The position numbers and the translations under genes are program-made. The notes beneath the pieces were generated by a model that was not told where the DNA came from, did no database searches, and was given only the letters and a program-made list of their open reading frames with translations. This document shows, in pieces, positions 13,976 through 23,123 of a DNA stretch of 64,000 nucleotides. The first letter of the stretch is position 1, and the number at the start of each line of letters is the position of its first letter. The DNA is from Daphnia carinata (taxonomy: Eukaryota; Arthropoda; Branchiopoda; Diplostraca; Daphniidae): the NCBI RefSeq assembly GCF_022539665.2, contig NC_081335.1:3038001-3102000 (forward strand). The letters run 5' to 3'.

Positions 13976-14340
13976 ATGGATAAGATAATACAACAAAAGG
14001 ATGGTAAGTATAAACATTATTATATTGGTTTTCAATTATTAATTATTGTTTATTAGATCAAATTATGAAGCTGCAGGCCCAATTATTGGAACAACACAAA
14101 ATATTAGATAACAGCAAAGCTAAGGATGATAAGGCCTAATACGTAATGATTCTATTTATTTGCTTTTATTCATTTGTGTTTTGTAGCTCAAATTTTGAGT
14201 CTACAAGCTCAGCTAGGAGAAAAGAACAAATTTGAACTGAACAGTTTCCAAACAGGGAAGGAGGTTTTTCCAAACTCATGCCTAACTGAACATGAGGTTG
14301 AATTGGCATTAGGCCTAAACTTTTCAAATAAGAATTCAAA
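13976..14340 (+). pseudogene. Decayed coiled-coil transposon ORF, left arm
   Basis: Exon-like blocks with splice signals read MDKIIQQKD, then DQIMKLQAQLLEQHKILD, then AQILSLQAQLGEKNK followed by a tail ending in LNFSNKNSK and a stop. The heptad-like leucines suggest a coiled coil. The donor after the second block is ATAAGG here, while the right-arm copy has GTAAGG, so this copy is broken. It may be a remnant of an element-encoded protein; no family is recognised. Confidence 0.5.
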
Positions 14341-15423
14341 ATAAGTATAGAATTTTAACAAACAATTATTTATTGTTTAGTTATTCAGTCTACCACCTGA
14401 CGGTGTGTTAAAGTTAAATTCTGTTAGTGCTGCACTAAAAGAATTGTTAGTAATAAGTCCATGCAGCGAAGGAAGTGAACAATTGTGGGACCGTATTTGG
14501 GCTAAAAATGGGTGTGGTACGGAAACCCAGAAATAGCATGAGTTCACCATAAAACATGAATTAGGTACTTTTTGGTTTTTTGTCTATCGAAAAAGTATTT
14601 TTAATGCCATTACTTTGCATTCACAGAATTTTAGTGGGGGATCAAGTCAAGTCTCGAAGTGTTACAGGATGGAAGAGTGAGCCTACAGTTGAAGAACACT
14701 GAAAGTGTATTACCATTAAGGTATGAGGTAAAGTAATAGAGTATGCAAATTGTCTAATTAGAAGTACCATCTTGTGTGAATGAATCCTGTGTAACAGCAA
14801 TCCTATATAGTTCTGTCATAGCTAGAAGCCTCAAATAATTCTGCTTCTCTTGCTAAAGAACAACTTGTCCTTTACGTTCAGAGTGTTGGTGAAGCTGGGT
14901 ACTTAAATGGCCCTAAAGATGTTTCGTTTCGTTGGCATTGCAGCGATGAACATCATACATGGACTTTTTAGGTATGAAAGGAATTTTCTTGAAAATTTTT
15001 TGAATTTATGACAAAGCATTTCTTCTGCTTTTTGCCAACCATGTCTAATCTAAAAAAAAAAATATATCCAATAGGAAAGGATTTTCAACATACTGGGAAC
15101 ACAACTATCAACAATGCAACATTCTAGGGGTGCTATTTTATCATTCAAGAGCCTTATACAATGATTTTCATCTGCAATTTGTATGGCCTTTCCCAAGCTT
15201 CTGCCAGAAGTTGAATCTATAAGTCATGTAAGTCACATGAGCAACAATTGAGATGCTTAATGGTGTTGTTTTTCTTTTCTCAGCATAGGTTAATAGTAAC
15301 ATTGGATCTGAAAAGATTCTTGGTTGGGGCAAGACACTGAATAAATTGTATTGATTCGATGGATGACATGACATTTCTATACTTAATTCGGATTCCCCAG
15401 ACGGTATTTGATATTTAAAAAAT

Positions 15424-15850
15424 TGAAGTGCATATCTGGGCTCCCTTCCTTTCCGTAGCCCCGTTTCCCCTTGACTCGTAATAAGCCCGTAGGGGGTCAT
15501 GCCCCTACTGTACGGTATATATAAAAACAACATATACCGAGGTTTGGAGGGCTCTGGCCGGAAAGGGGACGTGGGGTGCCGCTTCGTCCGATGATGTGTT
15601 CACGGAGGGTGACGTGGCTGCCCACAAATCCGAACTAAAGGTTAATCGCTCCTGTAAAAATGTTCCAAATCTTCAGCTCTTCTTCCGGCTTCTCTTAGCC
15701 AATCACCGGGTAATCTCCCCGGTGGGTCAACAAGGCAGTGTCTCCCCCTGCCTGGGTTGACGGCAACTTTTGAAAGGGCTATTGTGCCTTTTTAAAGTTG
15801 CAAAAATAATTGTAATGTGCAGAGAATTGTCAATAAAATTTTTTTTATGA
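15424..15850 (+). repeat. Hairpin-rich conserved module, copy 1
   Basis: About 400 bp conserved in three copies. It has consecutive inverted repeats: GTAGGGG/CCCCTAC (15489-15508), CACCGGG/CCCGGTG (15704-15724), GTCAAC+GGCAG/CTGCC+GTTGAC (15726-15761), and GCAACTTT/AAAGTTGC (about 15763-15801). Conservation is at nucleotide level; substitutions in the overlapping reading frame are mostly non-synonymous. This suggests a structured RNA or DNA end module rather than a protein. Confidence 0.5.
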
Positions 15851-16077
15851 AATATTTTTTGCAAAATTCGTTTCTTTCATTGTCTGTATTCACACGTGAC
15901 ACTTTTTATATTTAGCTTGCTTAATTCACCTTTATTGTTTCTGTTACCTTTGATGGTAAGCATTGTTTCCATTGGTTTATCGTTTATCTGTAAGTATTAT
16001 TTATTACACTCTTTGAATACTTCAACTTAGATTCAAGGAACAATCTGGATATTTTATGCAGTAATTTTGTATTTTGT

Positions 16078-16150
16078 TTTACTCGTATGGGAACCGATCC
16101 CCAGACATCCAGCGTGCAACGCCGATGCTCTAACATTGAGCCACGAGATA
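16078..16150 (-). repeat. tRNA-like segment in the palindrome centre (1)
   Basis: On the minus strand GTGGCTCAATGTTAGAGC resembles a D-arm with an A box, followed by an anticodon-arm-like TCGGC/GCTGG stem with loop GTTGCAC and a T-arm-like GGGGATCGGTTCCC. There is no convincing acceptor stem, so a tRNA-derived repeat is more likely than a working tRNA. Confidence 0.5.
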
Positions 16151-16243
16151 TATTCAAAGTTTTTATTATCGCATATCATATGTTATCGTCTAGGATGTTT
16201 ATGCAGTCTTTCACAACTATATGTTTATCTTTCTATTGCTTCC

Positions 16244-16318
16244 ATAAGGTTCTTAGCTCTGTGGTAGAGCTTTTATCTGCGATACCTGTTACCCTGGGTT
16301 CAAACCTGAGTAGATGTG
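16244..16318 (+). repeat. tRNA-like segment in the palindrome centre (2)
   Basis: TTAGCTCTGTGGTAGAGC (A-box-like) followed 35 nt later by GGGTTCAAACCT (B-box-like). The anticodon arm is poor and acceptor pairing is absent. Probably tRNA-derived. Confidence 0.5.
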
Positions 16319-16435
16319 TAAAAATGTAGTAGAATAATGTAGAAGAGTATGTTGCAGAATTGCATTTCAGTTTTATTCTAAGTGTAAATGCAAGTCCACA
16401 AGTGACTAGAAAAAAAAGCCAACTTAAAATCATAT

Positions 16436-16500
16436 GATTCGTGGCTCATTGGTAGAGCATCGGCGAGGTATGCCGAACATCCAGGGTTCGATCCCTGGAT
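16436..16500 (+). repeat. tRNA-like segment in the palindrome centre (3)
   Basis: GTGGCTCATTGGTAGAGC, a perfect TCGGC/GCCGA stem around a 7-nt loop, and CCAGGGTTCGATCCCTGG give a partial cloverleaf. The T loop is one base short, position 33 is not T, and no acceptor stem is seen, so it is a pseudo-tRNA or SINE head. Confidence 0.5.
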
Positions 16501-16664
16501 AATAATAGAATGCTTACAGATAAACGATAAACCAATGCCCGTCACCTTACCATCAAATGTGACAAAAACAAATAAATCAAAGCCAAAAAAAAAAAATTGC
16601 TAAATGCAATGTGTGAACAAAGCTAACACACACAATGAAAGAAACGAATTTTGCAAAAAATATT

Positions 16665-17092
16665 TTATAAAAAAAATTTTATTGACAATTCTCTGCACAT
16701 TACAATTATTTTTGCAACTTTAAAAAGGCACAATAGCCCTTTCAAAAGTTGCCGTCAACCCAGGCAGGGGGAGACACTGCCTTGTTGACCCACCGGGGAG
16801 ATTACCCGGTGATTGGCTAAGAGAAGCCGGAAGAAGAGCTGAAGATTTGGAACATTTTTACAGGAGCGATTAACCTTTAGTTCGGATTTGTGGGCAGCCA
16901 CGTCACCCTCCGTGAACACATCATCGGACGAAGCGGCACCCCACGTCCCCTTTCCGGCCAGAGCCCTCCAAACCTCGGTATATGTTGTTTTTATATATAC
17001 CGTACAGTAGGGGCATGACCCCCTACGGGCTTATTACGAGTCAAGGGGAAACGGGGCTACGGAAAGGAAGGGAGCCCAGATATGCACTTCAA
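16665..17092 (-). repeat. Hairpin-rich conserved module, copy 2
   Basis: Reverse-complement copy of the module in the right arm of the palindrome, nearly identical to copy 1. The same four hairpins are present. Confidence 0.5.
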
Positions 17093-18179
17093 TTTTTTAA
17101 ATATCAAATACCGTCTGGGGAATCCGAATTAAGTATAGAAATGTCATGTCATCCATCGAATCAATACAATTTATTCAGTGTCTTGCCCCAACCAAGAATT
17201 TTTTCAGATCCAATGTTACTATTAACCTACACTGAGAAAAGAAAAACAACACCATTAAGCATCTCAATTGTTGCTCATGTGACTTACATGACTCATAGAT
17301 TCAACTTCTGGCAGAAGCTCGGGAAAGGCCATACAAATTGTAGATGAAAATCATTGTATAAGGCTCTTGAAGGATAAAATAACACCCCTAGAATGTTGCA
17401 TTGTTGATAGTTGTGTTCCCAGTATGCTGAAAATCCTTTCCTATTGGATAATTTTTTTTTTGTAGATTAGACATGGTTGGCAAAAAGGAGGAGAAAAGCT
17501 TCATCATAAATTCAAAAATTTTTCAAGAAAATTCCTTTCATACCTAAAGAGTCCATGTATGATGTTCATCGCTGCAATGCCAGTGAAGTGAAACATCTTT
17601 AGGGCCATTTAAGTACCCAGCTTCACCAACACTCTGAGTGTAAAGGACAAGTTGTTCTTTAGCAAGAGAAGCAGAATTATTTGAGGCTTCTAGCTATAAC
17701 AGAACTATAAAGGATTGTTGTTACACAGGATTCATTCACACAAGATGGTACTTCTCATTAGACAATTTGCATACTCTATTACTTTACCTCATACCTTAAT
17801 GGTAATGCACTTTCAGTGTTTTTCAACTGTAGGCTCACTCTTCCATCCTGTTACACTTCGAGACTTGACTTGATCCCCCACTAAAATTCTGTGAATGCAA
17901 AATAATAGCATTAAAAATACTCTTTTGATAGACAAAAAACCAAAAAGTACCTAATTCATGTTTTATGGTGAACTCATGCTATTTCTGGGTTTCCGTACCA
18001 CACCCATTTTTAGCCCAAATACGGTCCCACAATTGTTCACTTCCTTCGCTGCATGGACTTATTACTAACAATTCTTTTAGTGCACCACTAACAGAATTTA
18101 ACTTTAACACACTGTCAGGTGGTAGACTGAATAACTAAACAATAAATAATTGTTTGTTAAAATTCTATACTTATTTTGA

Positions 18180-18539
18180 ATTCTTATTTGAAAAGTTTAG
18201 GCCTAATGCCAATTCATCCTCACGTTCAGTTAGGTTTGAGTTTGGAAAAACCTCCTTCACTGTTTGGAAACTGTTCCGTTCCAATTTGTTCTTTTCCCCT
18301 AGCTGAGCTTGTAGACTCAAAATTTGAGCTACAAAACACAAATGAATAAAAGCAAATAAATAGAATCATTACGTATTAGGCCTTACCATCCTTAGCATTG
18401 CTGTTATCCAATATTTTGTGTTGTTCCAATAATTGGGCCTGCAGCTTCATAATTTGATCTAATAAACAATAATTAATAATTGAAAACCAATTTAATAATC
18501 TTTATACTTACCATCCTTTTGTTGTATTATCTTATCCAT
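18180..18539 (-). pseudogene. Coiled-coil transposon ORF, right-arm copy with intact donors
   Basis: Reverse-complement counterpart of the left-arm blocks. It starts ATG at 18539 on the minus strand, and the donors after blocks one and two are GTAAGT and GTAAGG. Several residues differ from the left copy (for example FEL to LER after EKNK). The product would be short and is unlikely to be a full transposase. Confidence 0.5.
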
Positions 18540-18900
18540 TTTTCAATTGTTCCTCCAGCCACGAGTTTTTCTCCAGCCACGCTACTCAATTAACTGCTAA
18601 TGGGATACAATTAACTCAAATTGCTTACATGCCTATAATAACGAAACCGACTGGTAGATGGCTACGGGTAGAAAAAAGAGAAAAAAGTGTGATTTTTTTT
18701 TTTTTTTTGGTTTTTTTTTTTTTTTTTTATGTAAAACGGATTGCCATATATACATACAAGCTACCAACTAACACATATGGCAATCCGTTTTACCCAAAGT
18801 AAAAATAAGAAATATTGGCCTTTTTTCTGTTTTACTGCTATCGCCATCTAACGGTCACGTTTCTAGTTAATTTTTCTACATACATTGACAGAAAAAAATT

Positions 18901-19370
18901 TATGCCCGACTAACTAAGCCCGACAAAATAAGCCCGACTTTTCTCGGTCGGGCTTAAAAATTTTTTCTGAAAAAGCTGAAACTCATCGGGATTGGTTGAG
19001 TACCACAGGATGTACTCAAAATTGAATGCTGATTCCGGGAAAATTGCTATTTTTTCATTAAGTTACTTTTGTTGAAATACACTGAATATTTCTACTGCAT
19101 CACGCTAGCGCTGTACCGTACTGGCACGCTAGCATTGCGTCAAATATTCGTTGAAATTCCCATGTTATACGCAAAGTGAAATGCTGATTCAGGGAAATTA
19201 TTCGTTTTCTCGCCAAAGCAGCTGTTTTTTAAGTATATTTAATAGTACGATTCGCTGTACCGTACTGGCGCGTAGGTACCGTAGGCGTGCTGTACCGTAC
19301 TGGCGCGCCAACTTCGGTTTGGGAAAGTCGGGCTTATTTATTTTGTCGGGCTTATTTTCTAGCCCTAGCT
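18901..19370. repeat. AAGCCCGAC repeat cluster with hairpin
   Basis: The motif AAGCCCGAC or its complement occurs about six times between 18903 and 19360. TAAGCCCGAC (18929-18938) and GTCGGGCTTA (18947-18956) form a perfect 10-bp stem with an 8-nt loop. The right-hand copies (about 19326-19356) are inverted relative to the left ones, so the block looks like a small nested inverted-repeat element. Confidence 0.5.
19022..19310. repeat. Degenerate direct repeat, two units of about 155 bp
   Basis: AATGCTGATTC-(C/A)GGGAAA begins both units (about 19024 and 19179), and each contains CTGTACCGTACTGGC followed by a GCGTAG/GCTAGC-like tail. The last section repeats the CTGTACCGTACTGGC block once more. 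Confidence 0.5.
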
Positions 19371-20516
19371 TCTTGAACATCGGGAGCCGTTGAGTGAAAT
19401 AGAACTGGATACCTTACCAGTAGATGGCTATACCGTTTGGTGGGTCGTCTGCGATATAAATCCAAGGTTTACCATATGTAAGCTTGCAGCATATTTGCTA
19501 TGCTGGCATATAATCGAAGTTTTCTAATTTTAGGTGATGGCATTCGCGTTACATTTTAGCCAAGGCCTATTGTACAATGGGATAAATTTTTCGTAGAATA
19601 AGCATCTGCCACAGCTATGTGTTGCAGCATCATTCGAATGGTAAAATGTCTATTCAATTTTAAATAACCTTTAATTTCCTTCTCTGTATTGGCAGTGATG
19701 TGACAGTACTGGTTGCCGGGGTTATCTAGGGACAAACCTTTTCCATTTTCCCATCCAGTCAGTGAGACAACTTTGATCGTTTGTTATAACTACATCAACA
19801 TTCCCTGCATAGCGAAGGACTGTTCACAAGTTGAAAACATTTTGGAATATTTGGTTAGAGTTACTCTGATAATATTTAGTTGCAATAATTGGATCTTGTC
19901 CTCTTTCTTGAGAGTTGTTTTGCCTTTTCAGCAATCGAAGAGACCCACAAAGATTATTGATTTTTGATCTGTGGCTGCCATTCTGCCAAAGATGTCTTCT
20001 TAAACAATTCGGTATTTGATTGAAGGATTAGAGATCATGAGTTTATTAAATAAAATATCTTAAATTACAGAAAGGAAAATTTCAAATGATAAGCCCATAG
20101 TTTGTGGAGGCTAACACATTTGTAGTTGAAAACTATCAGTATTGTTTAAAGGATATGGATGTTTTGGTCCAACCCTCACCCATGGTATGTTCAAAGTGAA
20201 GTGCATATCTAAGCTCCCATTGGAAATGTGATCCAAATCTCCCATGTTATGGTGTTTGTTTCATTCGAAGTGAAGCACAATTAATAGGTTCTTATCTTTT
20301 CTGTGGCCACATTTTACCTTGATCTGAATTTTCTTTTTCATTCCAGATTTCATGATGAAATTTTGCAGCTAACCATAAAAGATGTCCAGCCGTTATATTT
20401 CCCTGTTTTAGAAATAGAAGACGAAAAGAGATGCTAGATTTTCGAAGAACGCTACTGTCACTTCACGGTTAATTGCTGATTCATCCAGAACGTAAAACAT
20501 TATATTTTTACAAATT

Positions 20517-20910
20517 AAAGTGCATATCTGGGCTCCCTTCTTTTCTGTGGCCCCGTTTCCCCTAGATTTGTAATAAGCCCGTAGGGGGTCATGCCCCTAC
20601 TGTGATCAGCAGTAACGGTTGTGAGTGCGCTGTCCGGAAAGGGGACGTGGGGGTCCCCCTGGCTCGATGATATCTTTTGGAGGGCTTGGGGGCTACCCAC
20701 AAATCCGAATTAACGGTTAATCGCTCACGTAAAAGCTTGTCCGCAACCTTCGCTCTTTTTCCGGCTTCTCTTAGCCACGCACCGGGTAATCTCCCCGGTG
20801 AGTCAACTGAGGTAGTGTCTCCCCCTACCGTTGTTGACAGCAACTTTGAAATCGGGCATTTTGCCTTTCAAAGTTGCAAGTCATTAAATTGTTCAGAGTA
20901 TTGTCAATAC
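20517..20910 (+). repeat. Hairpin-rich conserved module, copy 3 (diverged)
   Basis: A diverged copy inside the second element. Hairpins are kept: CACCGGG/CCCGGTG (20780-20800), GTCAAC+GGTAG/CTACC+GTTGAC (20802-20838) and a perfect 12-bp stem GCAACTTTGAAA/TTTCAAAGTTGC (20840-20877). Compared with copy 1, the central pair in the third hairpin changes from C:G to T:A on both sides. Confidence 0.5.
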
Positions 20911-21237
20911 AAATTCTTAAAAAAAAAAATTACAGATCTTGTCTTTTTTACTGTCGAAATATTGTTCTGTACTTTTCACTGTTGTGAAGATTCCCTCATT
21001 CATGTCGTAATGTCTTTTTATTGACGTATACATTATACTTTCAATTTTTGCTGTTCCCAATTATGGGAGAATATTTCGTTGTTAGACGACTTTATTATTT
21101 ATGGAACGATGTACTTTAATCTCACTTCATGGAGATTTCACAACTTTTATTGCATTAATGATATTGAATAGTATACATGCATTGTATTTGACATTTTGAG
21201 TTATATATATTTATTTAATTTCAAATTGACTCTTTAG

Positions 21238-21300
21238 GGGATTGAACCCTTGATTTTTGGCGTGCGACGCCGATGCTCAACCATAGAGCCACGAGTCTTG
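21238..21300 (-). repeat. tRNA-like segment in element 2
   Basis: The minus strand reads GTGGCTCTATGGTTGAGC, TCGGCGTCGCACGCC and then GGGTTCAATCCCC, closely similar to the 16078-16150 segment. The A and B boxes are well kept; the acceptor stem is missing. Confidence 0.5.
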
Positions 21301-21469
21301 TATCTTGGTTAAGTATTTTTCTATGTCTTTTGAAGGAAACCTATTTGCACTTGTAATAATATTGTTGTGCGTCCAAACGCAATTTAATATTTCCGTCTCG
21401 GAATGTCACTTATAAATACAATAGAGTGATTCATTTTTTGTACAACGAAATATTGTCTACAGTGGGAAC

Positions 21470-21565
21470 CGTAACTCATTCCTCTGGCACAGAGGCTCCA
21501 GACGTGATTCGAACTCTTGACTTTCGATTCCCGTAGTCAGACGCTCTACCTCAGAGCTATTAGTA
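21470..21565 (-). repeat. Degenerate tRNA-like segment
   Basis: The minus strand has TAGCTCTGAGGTAGAGC and, further on, AGAGTTCGAATCACG, resembling A and B boxes with an extended middle. The folded arms are weak. Listed as a possible tRNA-derived fragment only. Confidence 0.5.
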
Positions 21566-21899
21566 TTGCGCAACTTACCGTAGCGTGCCAGTACGATGCA
21601 GCGTAACGTAAAATAAGAAAAAATCGGGCTTATTTCTAAACCTGACTGTACATCAGATGGCCGTGCATGATAAGGTTATAATAATAGCACGAGGTATATC
21701 TTCATGCTATGATCTATACTTATCAGGTATACCTTCCCATTAGTGTGATACATAATGATAGTGGTCTCTGTTAACAAAGTAGTGTTATAAGTATATGCAA
21801 CTCGCGCGATCAACCAATAGTGAAATAGCAAAACAAACACGAAAAAAGCCGCCACCCCATTTCATTTATGATCAAAATGCTTAAAATTTTTGGAATATT

Positions 21900-22330
21900 A
21901 ATGTTCGTTTTTTACTTTTTTCCAAATTGAAAAAAAAAAATTACCGGAAGTGATCGGAAGTAGCCTATATCTCCAGAAATACTAGTCCCACAACAAAACG
22001 AATATGATTTTCGTGATCCTCGTGAAATTTAAGGTGTGTCTGACCTATTTGACCTGTTTTTGGCGAAAAGTCCAATTTGGCCAAAAACGCGATTTTTCCT
22101 GAACTATTAGTTCAGGGAAATTTGCGATTTTTCCTGAACTATTAGTTCAGGGAAATTTGCGATTTTTGACGATTTTCGGGTATTTTCTACAGACACATGA
22201 ATTCGACCCCAAATTTCACGAGGATTACGAAAATGCCGGTCTTTTTTTGTTCAGACCAATAGATAGTGAGTTATTAAGCATTTTCAAACCAGATCTTAAA
22301 CCGGAAGTTAAAATTTCGAAAAATTAAGAA
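21900..22330. mobile_element. Small inverted-repeat element (MITE-like)
   Basis: The left side CGTGATCCTCGTGAAATTTAAGGTGTGTCTG and right side AGACACAT...AAATTTCACGAGGATTACG are reverse complements with small insertions. Outer parts also mirror (CCGGAAGT near 21950 versus ACCGGAAGTT near 22300). A tandem pair sits at the centre. No coding capacity. Confidence 0.5.
22089..22158 (+). repeat. Two exact 35-bp tandem repeats containing a palindrome
   Basis: Two identical units, 22089-22123 and 22124-22158, each with CCTGAACTATTAGTTCAGG, an almost perfect palindrome. A partial third unit (GCGATTTTT) follows. Confidence 0.5.
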
Positions 22331-23123
22331 ATGAACTATGTTCTTCTTTACAAGGTATAGAAGATCTGGGCAGTTTCAAACGTTAACTATAGTAAATTAA
22401 TATGACATGGCCTTTTAAAGTTGTTGAAGTTCAGTTTTCAGGTATGACTCATATACCACTTTAAAGCAATACCACACACCTAATAATCCAGGCAAATATT
22501 TCAAAACCCTCACCTTTATTTGATATCCATCAGAATTAATTAGCTTCACACGATTACACTCATAAATTTACATTGTTATTAAATAAAAACCTACAGCACA
22601 AGCACAATTCTGATACAACTTTTCATAACAATGATTTGGGACATCTGGCGGCCGTAGTTAGACCTTGTAAAGCCAGACTTCGTGAATATGTCAATAGCCG
22701 TCTCATCGTTTGCTTAAGATAATTTTTGTACCAAATAACACTAGAATCCAATAGATGCGTCCGATGAATCGGTGAAATGTTACGATGTCACTCGCAAGAT
22801 AGAAACTGAAGTTCTAGCAATTGCAAGTGGATTTTTCATTCCAGATAGTTGGCCCAAAGCTGGTATAGCCATGTCCCAGCTTTGAGAGAATACTACTTGT
22901 ATGCAGTGGCACAGGCTGTGCGTAACTACTATAGACAAATTTAGAATATGTTGATTTGAGTGTAGACAATGGATTGCATAACTATGTGTAAGTTATACAG
23001 CAGAAAAATTCGGTGACTGTACATAGATAATTACTAGAAACGTGACCGTTAGATGGTGATAGCAGTAAAACAGAAAAAGGCCAATATTTCTTATTTTTAT
23101 TTTGGGTAAAACGGATTGCCATA

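Larger units (their letters stand above)
13766..18748. mobile_element. Palindromic DNA transposon-like element with about 2.2-kb inverted arms
   Basis: The arms 13766-16000 and 16508-18748 are reverse complements: the 121-codon frame at 15168-15533 (minus) is repeated at 16982-17347 (plus) with two residue changes, and matching points sum to about 32510 throughout. Both outer ends carry TATGGCAATCCGTTTTAC followed by an A-rich tract and a CACACTTTTTTC motif. The centre (16001-16507) holds tRNA-like segments. No intact transposase was recognised, so this looks non-autonomous. Every terminus is flanked by or begins with TA, which may be a TA target duplication or part of the repeat. The superfamily is not assigned. 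Confidence 0.5.
18776..23123. mobile_element. Second element of the same family, with terminal inverted repeats of about 100 bp
   Basis: The left end starts TATGGCAATCCGTTTTAC (18776-18793), and about 100 bp from there reappear in reverse at about 23026-23123, ending GTAAAACGGATTGCCATA. The shared block includes a GGCCAATATTTC-like segment and CGCCATCTAACGGTCACG. The interior contains module copy 3, a cluster of AAGCCCGAC repeats, tandem repeats and tRNA-like pieces. No long reading frame, so probably a decayed or composite element. Confidence 0.5.

Noticed and set aside
16436-16500. Functional tRNA gene
   Set aside because: The T loop is short, position 33 is not T and there is no acceptor stem; treated as a tRNA-derived repeat.
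15168-17347. Two 121-codon frames (15168-15533 minus, 16982-17347 plus) as a real gene pair
   Set aside because: They are mirror copies within the palindrome arms, and the diverged third copy conserves nucleotides and hairpins rather than the peptide.
13766-18748. Assignment to P-element/THAP, Tc1 or another named superfamily
   Set aside because: The termini and TA flanks are suggestive only, and no transposase core was recognised.
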